Assembly (NCBI RefSeq): GCF_001056295.1
Contig: NZ_JVMD01000015.1
Coordinates: forward strand, 186,001 to 250,000
Length of the DNA: 64,000 bases
Source of the DNA: Corynebacterium halotolerans
GTDB taxonomy: Bacteria; Actinomycetota; Actinomycetes; Mycobacteriales; Mycobacteriaceae
Direction: 5' to 3'
The notes beneath the pieces are model-generated. The model saw only the letters and a list, made by a program, of their open reading frames with translations, was not told the origin of the DNA and did no database searches. Within the stretch, counting starts at the first letter, position 1, and each line of letters opens with the position of its first letter. The translations under genes and the position numbers were made by a program. Shown here piece after piece: positions 17,309 through 25,742 of the stretch.

Positions 17309-19872
17309 CGGTTTCCTTCCGTCTCGGGCGCGGCGGCGACGGCGCCCGCCGCCGGGTCCGCGTTGCCGGGTGCTTCGGGTGCGGCGGGCTCCTCGACCCG
17401 GTCCCGCGGCTCGGTGGCCCCGACGCCGGGGTTCTCCGACAGCGCGCGGCCGTCGCTGGCGTTGCGCTCGAGCACGATGACGTGGTCGGTGCGCAGCACG
17501 ATGCGGTAGCGGCCCGACGCCTCCAGGCGCCGCGCGATGTCGGCGTAGTAGCCCTCCGGGGCCTCGTTGACGATGCGCTCGTACGCCTCGCGGGTGGAGG
17601 TCAGGAAGACGTAGCCCGGGGCCTGGCGCATGAGGTTCGTGAATTCCGACGCATCCGGGTCGGTCCTCGACGGCGGATGGTGGATCTCGCCCACGCGCCC
17701 GACGCGCAGCGAGCCCTCCAGCGCCAGCGGCCGCACGGTCGCGCGGTACGGCGCGATGTCGAGGAGTTCGCGGGCGGCGGCGAGCACGTCGGAGGGCGTG
17801 CGCTCGAAGGCGACGTTGACGCCGCGGGCGGTGATGCCCATCGCGCCGGCGACCGCGAGCACGACGGCCATCGCGGCGACGGCCACCGCCTCGCGGGCCT
17901 TCGCACGCGCCGTCCCCGGGGCCTTCGACGGGAACTTCGCCGGGACCTTCCCCGCGGCCTTCGCGTCCGGCCGGTCCGGGGAGGCGCCGGTCGTCCCGCC
18001 GGCGCGGCGGGCGTCGTCAAGCCCCCGGCCCGCGAGCCGTCCCAGGCCGCGGACCAGCGCATGCGCGGTGAGCACCGCGAAGAACGGGCTGGCGTACAGG
18101 AACACGCGCAGCACCATTTCGCCGCCGTAGCTCTGGCCGAGCACCAGCGACGCGGGCGCGATGACCGGCACCGCCGCCGCGGCCAGCGGGAACCGCCCGC
18201 GCAGCAGCAGCCAGCCGATGAACGCGCCGGCGGCGAGGATCGCCGACCAGCCGATGCGGAACCTCTGCATGGCCACGTAGGTGGCGTCGCCGCGGACGCG
18301 GTCGGCGAGGCCGCTGGCCAGCGCCTGGTCGGGTTTGCCCAGGCCCTCGAGCAGGATGCCCAGGTGGCCGGTCCACCAGTCGTAGGCGCCGAACGCGAAC
18401 CACGCGGCGAACACCACCCCGACGCCGAACCATAGGCCGCGGTGCCGGGTGCGGCCCAGCAGCGACCACGCGCCGAGCGCGATGATCAGCGCCACCGGGG
18501 TCAGCTGGTGCTGCGTGACCAGCGCCGCCGCCAGCAGGAGCAGCAGCGCCTCGACCGCGAGGACGGTGCGGCCGGTCCAGCCCGGCGGGGCCGCGGGGGT
18601 GCGGCGGACCATTGCGGCGAAGGCGGCGGCGCCGCGGCGGATGCGGCCTCGCTTGACGACGTCTCCTTCGTTGCCCGTCGTCCCGGCTGCCGGGGTGGCC
18701 GCCGGATCCCGCCAGGTCAGGGACATCTCGTGGAGGACGACGGCGGTGACCGCCAGGTAGAGCAGCAGCGCCGTCGACTGCGGCGAGAAGTAGTCCTGCT
18801 GGCCCCAGTTCGCGAACACGAACAGCAGCGCGCCGAGCCAGCCGACGCGGGCCGAACCGGTCAGCGCGCGGCCGATCACCGCGATGGCGGGCAGGTAGCA
18901 GGCCATGAGCACGGCCGGGTGGTACACGACCATCGCGGAGGTGTCGGGCAGGCCCGCCCACGCGCCGATGGCGGCGACTGCCGTGAAGAACGACGGCCAG
19001 CTGAAGCGGGCGTCGAAGCCGCGCAGGAGGGCGCCGCGGTGGTCGATGGCGTCGGCGAAACCGACGTGGACGTAGCCGGTGCCGAACACGCCGCCGCCGT
19101 CGGCGACGTTGACGGTCAGCGTCACGATGATCGCGGCCGACGCGGCGGCGGCGAACAGCAGGCCGTGGCGCACCCGGCCCGAACGCCCGACCCCGGGCAC
19201 GAGCAGCACGGCGAAGATGCCGGCGATGAGCGCGAGCGCGGCGAACCACTGCCACGGCAGCACGCCGATGAGGCCCGTGGCCCCCGCGTCGTCGAGCTCG
19301 ATGCGGCGGGTCGCCCACACCCACATCCCCAGCGCGACGGCGAGCACCGCGAGGGTGACGACCGTGAGGGTGTCGGGGCGGAGGGATCGGACGGCGCTTG
19401 CGGGATCCGCGGAGACCGTCCGCGGGTGACGCCGCAGCCATTCGACCGAGGCGAAGGCGCCGATCATGCCGATGACCGTCGCGGTCACCGGCGGCGACCA
19501 GGCGTCGAGGAGGATTTGCGCCAGGCTGGCCAGCATCACGGTGGCCAGCGACGTCGCCGGCGCCGTGGCCGCCCACAGTGCGCGGGAGCGCCCGACGGCG
19601 AGCGCCGCGAGCCCCGGGCCGGCGGCCGTGAACGCGAAGAACGTCGCCGCCAGCGCGGCGAGACCGCCGCCGGGCGCCCACCACGCGAGCAGCGGCAGAA
19701 CCACCGAGGACACGAGCCCGGTGACGACGCCCGCCCGCACCAGCGGATCGGCGGGGGAGTCGCGCGCGGTGGCGAGCGCCGCCGCCCGGCCGAAGTCGCG
19801 TGCGGGGTCGCGCGCATCGACGTCGGTCGGGTGGCCGGCCCCGCCGGCGATGGAACTGTCGGCGCCGGTCAT
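17305..19872 (-). CDS. Large polytopic membrane protein, probable GT-C-type glycosyltransferase or glycan polymerase
   Basis: An 855-residue protein with about 14-16 hydrophobic segments in residues 40-690, a charged Lys/Ala/Pro-rich loop (about 625-660) and a soluble C-terminal domain (about 690-850). Periplasmic/extracytoplasmic loops contain FDARFSWPSFF, FSPQSTALLLYL and VTQHQLTPV, a pattern I associate with actinobacterial polyprenyl-dependent transferases in exopolysaccharide loci. No catalytic motif could be fixed with certainty. The start at 19872 was chosen for its ATGA overlap with the upstream glycosyltransferase. The role is inferred from neighbours: polymerisation or late glycosylation of the exported glycan. 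Confidence 0.65.
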   Translation of the reverse strand: MTGADSSIAGGAGHPTDVDARDPARDFGRAAALATARDSPADPLVRAGVVTGLVSSVVLPLLAWWAPGGGLAALAATFFAFTAAGPGLAALAVGRSRALWAATAPATSLATVMLASLAQILLDAWSPPVTATVIGMIGAFASVEWLRRHPRTVSADPASAVRSLRPDTLTVVTLAVLAVALGMWVWATRRIELDDAGATGLIGVLPWQWFAALALIAGIFAVLLVPGVGRSGRVRHGLLFAAAASAAIIVTLTVNVADGGGVFGTGYVHVGFADAIDHRGALLRGFDARFSWPSFFTAVAAIGAWAGLPDTSAMVVYHPAVLMACYLPAIAVIGRALTGSARVGWLGALLFVFANWGQQDYFSPQSTALLLYLAVTAVVLHEMSLTWRDPAATPAAGTTGNEGDVVKRGRIRRGAAAFAAMVRRTPAAPPGWTGRTVLAVEALLLLLAAALVTQHQLTPVALIIALGAWSLLGRTRHRGLWFGVGVVFAAWFAFGAYDWWTGHLGILLEGLGKPDQALASGLADRVRGDATYVAMQRFRIGWSAILAAGAFIGWLLLRGRFPLAAAAVPVIAPASLVLGQSYGGEMVLRVFLYASPFFAVLTAHALVRGLGRLAGRGLDDARRAGGTTGASPDRPDAKAAGKVPAKFPSKAPGTARAKAREAVAVAAMAVVLAVAGAMGITARGVNVAFERTPSDVLAAARELLDIAPYRATVRPLALEGSLRVGRVGEIHHPPSRTDPDASEFTNLMRQAPGYVFLTSTREAYERIVNEAPEGYYADIARRLEASGRYRIVLRTDHVIVLERNASDGRALSENPGVGATEPRDRVEEPAAPEAPGNADPAAGAVAAAPETEGNR

Positions 19873-22094
19873 CGGCGAACCTCCTCTGTGGGCATGGCGG
19901 ATGAGGGCTTGGGGGATGTGGGCATGGGGGATGCGGTCATGGGGGATCCGGAAGCGCCGACGCCGAACACTCCGGCGGCGTCGGCGGCGCGCACCGCGAT
20001 GAGCAGCGGCACGCCGAGCAGGTACCCCATCAGCTCGGTGCGCAGCAGCGACGTGGGGTACGTCGACTCCCGCGCCGCCGGCTCCGTTTCGCGGTCCGGG
20101 GCCGCGCCGCGGGTCCGCATGCCGACGAGCTGGCGCAGACCCGAGGGAACGCGCCGGATGATTTCGGCCGCGTGCCGGGGATCGTCGAGCGCGCAGCGGG
20201 CCAGTGACGCGGCCATGCCGGACCCGTAGCCGAACATCTGGCCGCGCAGCGACGGCAGGGAATCGCGGTGGTGGTGGCGGGCCGCCGCCGACGGCCGGTA
20301 GGCGATGTCGCCGCCGGAAAGGATGATCAGCCGGAACATGTCCAGGTCCTCGCCCCCGCGGGTCGCGCGACCGGCGCCGAGTTCCTCGGCGAAGCCGCCG
20401 ACCCTGCGGAACGCCGACGCGCGGAACGCCATGTTGTTCCCAGATCCGAAGCAGCCCGCGGGCCACGGGTAGAGCGGAGGGCGGGAGACGGCGGGGTCGT
20501 CGCAAAGCCCGCCGGTCGGGCGGCCCCCGAGCAGGGTCCATCTGCGCGGGACCGGGCCCTTGTCGAAGCTGATGGCCTCCTCGAACCAGCGGTGGACGTC
20601 GGTGTCGACGTCGTACGCGGTGGTGCGGCCCGTGACGCACCAGATGGCGGGGTCGTCGGCGCCGTCGGGCCTGCGGAAGCCGGCGGCGAGCTCGGCGACC
20701 CAATTGCCGTCGACGATGGTGTCGTCGTCGGTGAAGGCGATGATGGCGCCGCGCGCCGCCGCGATGCCGACGTTGCGCGCCCGCGACAGCCCGCGAACCG
20801 GGGCGCGCACGATGCGCACCCGCGGGTCGTCGCCGATCGCATCGGCGACGTCGCGCCGGGCGTGGAGGTCCGCCGAAGTGGAATTGTCGACGATGACCAG
20901 TTCCAGCGGCGGGGTCCGGTCGTTGCCCGCGAGCAGAGCTCCGATGGCCTGCGCCAGATGCGGGCCGCGGCCATCGGTGCACAGCACGACGGAGACGTCG
21001 GGAGAGCCGGTGACCGGCCTTCCGGTGCGGTTTTCCGCCGGGTTCGCCCCCGGCATCGCCGCGCCCGTGCGCCCGGTGAGGAAGCCGAGCCCGGCGGCGG
21101 CGACGACGGCCGCCGACAGCGCCGCGCGCACCGGGCCCGCCGCATCGCGGCGCACCGGACCCAGCAGCCCGGCGGCGATGGACCTCGGAATCGCGCCGGC
21201 CAAATGGCCGCTTTCGGAGGACACGTCGCCGTGCGGCGCCGACGCCAGCCGCGCCTTCGACCGGCCCTCGCCGAACGCCCGGCCCAGGTGGTACCGGACC
21301 GTCCGGCGGGCCGGGGGCACGGCATGATCGACGGCGAAGCCCGTCGTGCGCAGCACCCGCGCACCGGGGACGAGCGAGCGGATGCGCAGCAGCATCTCGG
21401 TCTCCTCGGCTCCGGCAGCGTTTGCGCCGACGCGGCCGAGGGTTTCGTCGAAGCCGCCGGCGGCCTCCAGTGCGTCGCGGCTGATGGCCATCGCCGCGCC
21501 GATGGGATTGCGGATGTCCGCCCCGTCGCCGGGCAGCCCCGAGTAGTCGCATCCGATGATCCACCCGTGCTCGGAGGGCAACCACGCCGGAGCCGCCATC
21601 GCCTCGCCGCGTTCGTCGAGGTGGCGCGGGTGGACGGCACCGCCGACGGCGACGATCTCGCCGCCGCCGGCATTCACGTTCGAGCCGTGCCCGGACGCAT
21701 CCCGGCCAAAAGCACCGCGCACCGCCGCCGCCCAGCCGGGCCGCGGCACCGCGTCGTCGTCGATGAAGCACACCACCGGATTCGACCCGGCCGCGGCACC
21801 CGTGTTCCGGGCCGCCGCGAGACCGGGCGCGCCCTCGTTCACCAGGATGGACACCTGCCCGCCGGCGCGGCGGACCACCGGGTCCGCCGCGATCCCCGAC
21901 GCCACGACCGGCGCGTGATCGCACACCACGAACAGGCGGTCGGCCGGGCCCAGCCCGTCGACGACCGCCGCCACGCACTCGCGCAGCAGCGGCAACCGCC
22001 CCTCGTCGTGCGCGCAGACGACGACGTCGAGGGCGGGGGACGGGACGGCGGGGACGTCGTGAAGCAGTGCGCCGGGCAGCCCCGCCCGGCTCAC
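19869..22094 (-). CDS. Bifunctional protein with two tandem GT2 glycosyltransferase domains
   Basis: A 741-residue protein with two complete family 2 domains. Domain 1 (about 20-300) has LDVVVCAHDE, a CFIDDDAVPRPGW DxD-type motif, and an ETEMLLRI acid patch. Domain 2 (about 365-620) has VSVVLCTDGR, a FTDDDTIVDGNW motif, and GGEDLDMFRL. The segment between them is a hydrophobic Ala-rich stretch. The C-terminus ends in a SPMTASPMPTSPKPSS repeat. Double GT2 proteins often add two different sugars in succession. It overlaps both neighbours by 4 nt (GTG start at 22094). Confidence 0.88.
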   Translation of the reverse strand: MSRAGLPGALLHDVPAVPSPALDVVVCAHDEGRLPLLRECVAAVVDGLGPADRLFVVCDHAPVVASGIAADPVVRRAGGQVSILVNEGAPGLAAARNTGAAAGSNPVVCFIDDDAVPRPGWAAAVRGAFGRDASGHGSNVNAGGGEIVAVGGAVHPRHLDERGEAMAAPAWLPSEHGWIIGCDYSGLPGDGADIRNPIGAAMAISRDALEAAGGFDETLGRVGANAAGAEETEMLLRIRSLVPGARVLRTTGFAVDHAVPPARRTVRYHLGRAFGEGRSKARLASAPHGDVSSESGHLAGAIPRSIAAGLLGPVRRDAAGPVRAALSAAVVAAAGLGFLTGRTGAAMPGANPAENRTGRPVTGSPDVSVVLCTDGRGPHLAQAIGALLAGNDRTPPLELVIVDNSTSADLHARRDVADAIGDDPRVRIVRAPVRGLSRARNVGIAAARGAIIAFTDDDTIVDGNWVAELAAGFRRPDGADDPAIWCVTGRTTAYDVDTDVHRWFEEAISFDKGPVPRRWTLLGGRPTGGLCDDPAVSRPPLYPWPAGCFGSGNNMAFRASAFRRVGGFAEELGAGRATRGGEDLDMFRLIILSGGDIAYRPSAAARHHHRDSLPSLRGQMFGYGSGMAASLARCALDDPRHAAEIIRRVPSGLRQLVGMRTRGAAPDRETEPAARESTYPTSLLRTELMGYLLGVPLLIAVRAADAAGVFGVGASGSPMTASPMPTSPKPSSAMPTEEVRR

Positions 22095-22978
22095 CTCGCG
22101 TCCCCGGTCGGGACCGCGGCAACCGAACCACCCGGGGTGACCGCATCACCCGGGGCGACCGAACCATCCGTGGCGGCGGCCGGCCGGCCCGGGGGCGGCG
22201 GCGGGGTCTTGGGCATCTCCGGCTCCGGCGGATGATTCTCTGCGATGCGGCGCAGGCGGCGGCCATGATGCGTCAGCCACTCGTGCACGATCGTGCGCAG
22301 GACGCGCTTGCCGTCGCGCCACGCGTTGAGGTTCGACGTGCCGTGGACGCGGTCGTACTCGTAGCTGGGCACCTCGACGATCGTCGCGCCGGACAGTGCG
22401 GCTCGGCAGGCGAAGAGCGTCTCGATCTCGAAGCCGTCGCCCCACTTCGCGCCGCCGCGGTCGCCGGTCACCGGCAGTTCGAACCGGGGCACCATGTCGC
22501 GGGTGAAGGCGTTGTAGCCGTAGCAGAGGTCGGTGAAACGGGTGCGGAACAGCAGGTTCGTCAGCACCGTGAACCCGAGGTTGCCGCCCGAGCGCAGCAC
22601 GGTGAGGTCGTCGGAACCGCCGTCGCGCAGGTAGCGCGACCCCTTCGCGATGTCCGCGCCACCGCGCAGCGCATCGACGAACGCCGGGATCTCCGCCGGA
22701 TCGGCCGAACCGTCGGCGTCGAGCATGATCAGGTACTCGCCGGACGAGGCCTCGCACCCGCACAGCAGCGCGTTGCCCTTGCCGCGGCGGGTCTGCGAAA
22801 TGACCGTCGCGTCGGGGCGGAGGGCGCGGACGAACTCGCGGGTGTAGTCGAGGTCGCAGCCCTCCACGACGACGACCTCGTACTCGGCGGGGATGCGCGG
22901 CAGCAGGTGGCCGAGGTTGTCGGTCTCGTTCATCGACGGGACGATGACGCTGACCGCGCCGGGCAGCGGGGCGTTCAT
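22091..22978 (-). CDS. Glycosyltransferase family 2, polyprenyl-phosphate sugar synthase-like
   Basis: A 295-residue GT2 enzyme with VSVIVPSMNETDNL, VVVVEGCDLDYT, LIMLDADGSADP and a Pro-rich C-terminal tail. The first 230 residues resemble dolichyl/polyprenyl-phosphate mannose or glucose synthases, including the SRYLRDGG and CYGYNAF motifs. It lacks the membrane helices that some of these enzymes carry. It could make the lipid-linked sugar donor used by the large membrane protein downstream. Its ATG overlaps the stop of the FcoT-like gene by 4 nt, which ties glycan and isonitrile genes into one translation unit. Confidence 0.85.
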   Translation of the reverse strand: MNAPLPGAVSVIVPSMNETDNLGHLLPRIPAEYEVVVVEGCDLDYTREFVRALRPDATVISQTRRGKGNALLCGCEASSGEYLIMLDADGSADPAEIPAFVDALRGGADIAKGSRYLRDGGSDDLTVLRSGGNLGFTVLTNLLFRTRFTDLCYGYNAFTRDMVPRFELPVTGDRGGAKWGDGFEIETLFACRAALSGATIVEVPSYEYDRVHGTSNLNAWRDGKRVLRTIVHEWLTHHGRRLRRIAENHPPEPEMPKTPPPPPGRPAAATDGSVAPGDAVTPGGSVAAVPTGDAR

Positions 22979-23682
22979 CGGGCACCGCCGATCGCCGCCG
23001 GGCGGTTGGGCGTGCCGCCGTTGAGGGGCGTCGGCACCGGGTGGTCCGGCAGGGAGGCGATGGCGCGGATGGACTCGATGCCGGCGGCCGGGGCGTTGGT
23101 CAGGGCCAGGAGGACCTTGCCGCGGGCGCGGCCGCCGTCGTCGTCGGTGAACTCGACTTCGGTGCGCAGCTTCAGGATCCCCCGGTCCAGCCGCGAGCCG
23201 TCGATCCCCGTCACGCGGAACTCGGCGCGGTAGTTGCGCGCGTTGACCGGGCGCGAGTAACGGGTGTCCAGCTGCTGGATGAGGACGTCGGGCAGCTGGC
23301 GCACCCAGTAGTCGTCGATGGTCCAGCCCGCGAAGATCGGGTTCTCGCCGGAGGCGACGGCCTCGCACAGCGACATGTACATCAGCTGGTTGTACGAGAT
23401 GACGAACTCCGCGGCGTTGAAGTGCCCGGTGTCGTCGATGTAGCAGGACTCGCCGATGCGGAACGTGCCGCGGCCGACGATGCCCGCCGGGCCGGCCCCC
23501 TCTGACACCCCCTCGACGGGACGATCGGCGCACACCTCCACCTCGCTGGACGTCAGGTAGATGCAGCCCTTGGCCCGGTACGGGTCCATGCAGCGGTGGA
23601 ACAGGGCGTCGTCGTCGGTGCGGACGGTCGCGCCGGCCGGGGAGGCCGCGCGATCGGGATCGTGCGCAGTGGTGGCGGTCAT
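22975..23682 (-). CDS. FcoT-family thioesterase (Rv0098/ScoD-like) of isonitrile biosynthesis
   Basis: A 235-residue protein matching the FcoT (Rv0098) hot-dog thioesterase family as I remember it. Shared landmarks in order are MDPYRAKGCIYL (about 32-43), FRIGESCYI, DTGHFNAAEF (about 84-93), NQLMYMSL and GWTIDDYWVRQL (about 119-130). In isonitrile lipopeptide clusters the orthologue (ScoD/MmaD/Rv0098) acts on the beta-position of an unsaturated acyl-carrier thioester, adding glycine and releasing the product. The N-terminal 25 residues and the last 20 are disordered. It lies 47 nt downstream of the ScoE-like oxygenase, exactly as these two genes pair in known clusters. Confidence 0.85.
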   Translation of the reverse strand: MTATTAHDPDRAASPAGATVRTDDDALFHRCMDPYRAKGCIYLTSSEVEVCADRPVEGVSEGAGPAGIVGRGTFRIGESCYIDDTGHFNAAEFVISYNQLMYMSLCEAVASGENPIFAGWTIDDYWVRQLPDVLIQQLDTRYSRPVNARNYRAEFRVTGIDGSRLDRGILKLRTEVEFTDDDGGRARGKVLLALTNAPAAGIESIRAIASLPDHPVPTPLNGGTPNRPAAIGGAR

Positions 23683-23729
23683 CGGGAATCTCCGTGGGCG
23701 GTCGGGGGAGTGGCGGAACTTGGGCGTCG

Positions 23730-24608
23730 TCAGGCGGTGACGGACAGCGGGTGCTCGTCGAGGACGGTGAGGCGGTGCGAGGCGGCCGGGCCGTCGTGGG
23801 TGACGTGCAGCGCGCGGTGGCACAGGGCGCGGTTGTCCCAGATGACGATCTCGCCGGGCACGTACGGGTGCTTGAGGATGTTCGGGTGCGTGAACGTCTC
23901 GTCGAGCATGCCGACGGCCTCGAGCAGGTCGTGGAGCAGGTTCTCGTCGTCGGCGTCGGCGATGGAGTCGGTGAAGCCCTCGGAGATGTAGAGGATTTCC
24001 TCGCCGGTCACCGGGTGGGTGATCACGGTCGGGTGGGTGGTCGGCGGGCTGGTTTCCTCGGCCTCGCGGACGACCTCGCCCAGCGGGCGGAACACGTCGG
24101 TGGGGCGGATTTTGAAGAACCGGCGCACGGAGTGGGTGGCGTGCGTGCCGCGGGCGGCGTCGGCCAGCTCGGCGGGCAGCTTTTCCAGGGCGCGGGCCAT
24201 GTCGATGAAGAAGGTGCCGCGGTTGCCCTCGGGCAGGATCTTCGGGGCGAAGATGGTGAAGGCGAAGGGCTCGGGCTTGAACTGGTAGTCGGCGTGCCAG
24301 AACTTGCCGGTCTTCGGCACGCCGACGCGCTTGCCGTCGACGGGCACGTTGGAGGAGACGAAGATGTCCGGCTCCTCGGGGTGGTGGTACATCGGCTCGT
24401 AGTAGGGCACGACGGTGCCGAGCTTGCGGCCCAGCTCGACGAAGCCGGACGGGGAGATGTCCTGCTGGTCCTTGATGACGATCAGCCGGTGGTCGTACAC
24501 CGCCTTCTTCATCGCCGCGAACTCCTCGTCGGTCGCCGCGGAGACGTCGAAGCCGGTGACGATTGCGCCGAGCTGGTCCTCGGTCGGCGCCGTGATGGTG
24601 ATGGGCAT
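23730..24608 (-). CDS. ScoE/Rv0097-like Fe(II)/2-oxoglutarate-dependent isonitrile-forming oxygenase
   Basis: A 292-residue TauD/TfdA-fold non-haem iron enzyme. The facial triad is visible: His105-x-Asp107 (KFWHADYQF) and His268 (CHRALHV), with the 2-oxoglutarate Arg at 279, 11 residues after the last His as in TauD. The substrate-site residues I recall for ScoE (Tyr96, Tyr97, Arg157, Lys193, Arg195) fall on Tyr69, Tyr70, Arg130, Lys166 and Arg168 here, a constant offset of 27. ScoE converts an N-carboxymethyl-beta-amino acid to an isonitrile. An AAAGGAA ribosome site precedes the ATG. It is the first gene of the long leftward operon. Confidence 0.87.
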   Translation of the reverse strand: MPITITAPTEDQLGAIVTGFDVSAATDEEFAAMKKAVYDHRLIVIKDQQDISPSGFVELGRKLGTVVPYYEPMYHHPEEPDIFVSSNVPVDGKRVGVPKTGKFWHADYQFKPEPFAFTIFAPKILPEGNRGTFFIDMARALEKLPAELADAARGTHATHSVRRFFKIRPTDVFRPLGEVVREAEETSPPTTHPTVITHPVTGEEILYISEGFTDSIADADDENLLHDLLEAVGMLDETFTHPNILKHPYVPGEIVIWDNRALCHRALHVTHDGPAASHRLTVLDEHPLSVTA

Positions 24609-24684
24609 TCGTCGCTGTTCCTTTTTGCCGTGTTCGGGCCCGCGGCGGGGACGATCCCCGAGGCGGGCATGTTGGACGGCGAAA

Positions 24685-24719
24685 ATCCTAAGCTGCCATT
24701 CACAGTCATCGCCATTCAC
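24685..24719 (-). promoter_or_regulatory. Candidate promoter and operator of the isonitrile-glycan operon
   Basis: On the minus strand a TAGGAT -10 box (24685-24690) lies about 75 nt before the oxygenase start. Over the -35 region are two exact direct repeats, GTGAATGGC on the minus strand (24695-24703 and 24711-24719), spaced 16 nt apart. Repeats at this position suggest an activator or repressor site. The regulator is not identified. Confidence 0.45.
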
Positions 24720-24747
24720 GAAAAACCCAGCGCATGGGCCCGATTGG

Positions 24748-25033
24748 CCGGGAACTTTCGCGGATTTCCCGGTTCGGCGGTGCGGCCGGGCGCGCGGTTG
24801 CGGCGGGTGCCCCCGTGCGGGACGGCGGGTGGCTTCACTTCTGCTTGACGACGGGGGAGGAGCGGCCGGAACGTGAAATCCCAGCGTCGGCGCCGTTGCG
24901 GGGGTGCCGGGGCGCACCGTCGGAAATCGCCGGGAACCGGAGTGATCGGTTCATCCCCGTTTTCCGGGGAACTTTCGCATTTCCCCGGCTGGGGGTGGCC
25001 GTCGCAAAGCCCGGGAACTCATCGCTTTCCCCG
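24748..25033. repeat. Three related short hairpins in the 555-bp gap before smpB
   Basis: Three inverted repeats share the core GGGAAC...TTTCCC: 24748-24772 (CCGGGAA/TTCCCGG), 24964-24988 (CCGGGGAA/TTCCCCGG) and about 25011-25033. The first two have nearly the same loop beginning CTTTCGC. The gap 24609-25163 holds no convincing gene; two copies of the CGTCGYNAAGC motif (24843, 25000) also lie here. Confidence 0.6.
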
Positions 25034-25163
25034 TCAGGGGGCGATCTTTCGGGGGGATGGAACATGAGGCGCCGGTGAGCGGCCGGTGACATTCCGGTGA
25101 GCGGCGGGAAGCGTCCGGGTGGCCGCCGGCGGCGTTCGCGCAGCGACTAGGATGGCGCGGGAT

Positions 25164-25664
25164 ATGGGAAAAAAGAAGTCCAACAAGAAGGGCGCATCGG
25201 CGAACCCGGTGATCGCGACGAATCGTCGCGCCCGGCACGACTACACCATCCTGGAAACCCATGAGTGCGGTGTGGTGCTCGTCGGCACCGAGGTGAAGGC
25301 GCTGCGCGAGGGCCGCGCCTCGCTCAACGACGCCTTCGCCACCATCGACGACGGCGAGGTGTGGCTCCGCGGGCTGCACATCCCCGAGTACTCCCACGGC
25401 AACTGGACGAACCACCCGCCGCGCCGCAACCGCAAGCTGCTGCTGCACAGGGCGGAGATCGACTCGCTGATCGGCAAGACGCGCGACGGCAACAACACCC
25501 TGGTCCCGCTGTCCCTGTACTTCAAGGACGGCCGGTTGAAGGTCGAGCTCGGCCTGGCCCGCGGCAAGCAGGACTACGACAAGCGCCAGGACATCAAGCG
25601 CCGCACCGAAGAGCGCGAGATCACCCGCGAGCTGGGCCGGCGCGTCAAGGGCATCAAGGGCTGA
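25164..25664 (+). CDS. smpB: SsrA-binding protein SmpB
   Basis: A 166-residue SmpB, the tmRNA partner that brings alanyl-tmRNA to stalled ribosomes. Family landmarks: [100 protein letters not shown]. The start was chosen at ATG 25164 (MGKKK) because a TAGGAT -10 box at 25148-25153 makes the upstream ATG (25152) fall inside the promoter. The message would have almost no leader. ssrA lies 1.2 kb downstream. Confidence 0.95.
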   Translation: MGKKKSNKKGASANPVIATNRRARHDYTILETHECGVVLVGTEVKALREGRASLNDAFATIDDGEVWLRGLHIPEYSHGNWTNHPPRRNRKLLLHRAEIDSLIGKTRDGNNTLVPLSLYFKDGRLKVELGLARGKQDYDKRQDIKRRTEEREITRELGRRVKGIKG

Positions 25665-25742
25665 TCCCCGGCTGCGGGGTCGGCGCCGGCCGCGCCGACG
25701 AAACCGTCAGAGGCGGTCGGGGGCCAAGGGGCGGTCGCACCG

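Noticed and set aside
17305..22266. A 1653-codon minus-strand fusion protein
   Set aside because: The N-terminal 798 codons are an Arg-rich shadow of the double GT2 gene. The real start is 19872, with an ATGA overlap.
8182..24608. A conventional NRPS-based isonitrile lipopeptide cluster
   Set aside because: No condensation, adenylation-carrier module or terminal reductase domain is present anywhere in the block.
24840..25060. A structured riboswitch before the isonitrile operon
   Set aside because: The hairpins lie upstream of the likely promoter (24685-24690 on the minus strand), so they would not be in the operon's leader RNA.
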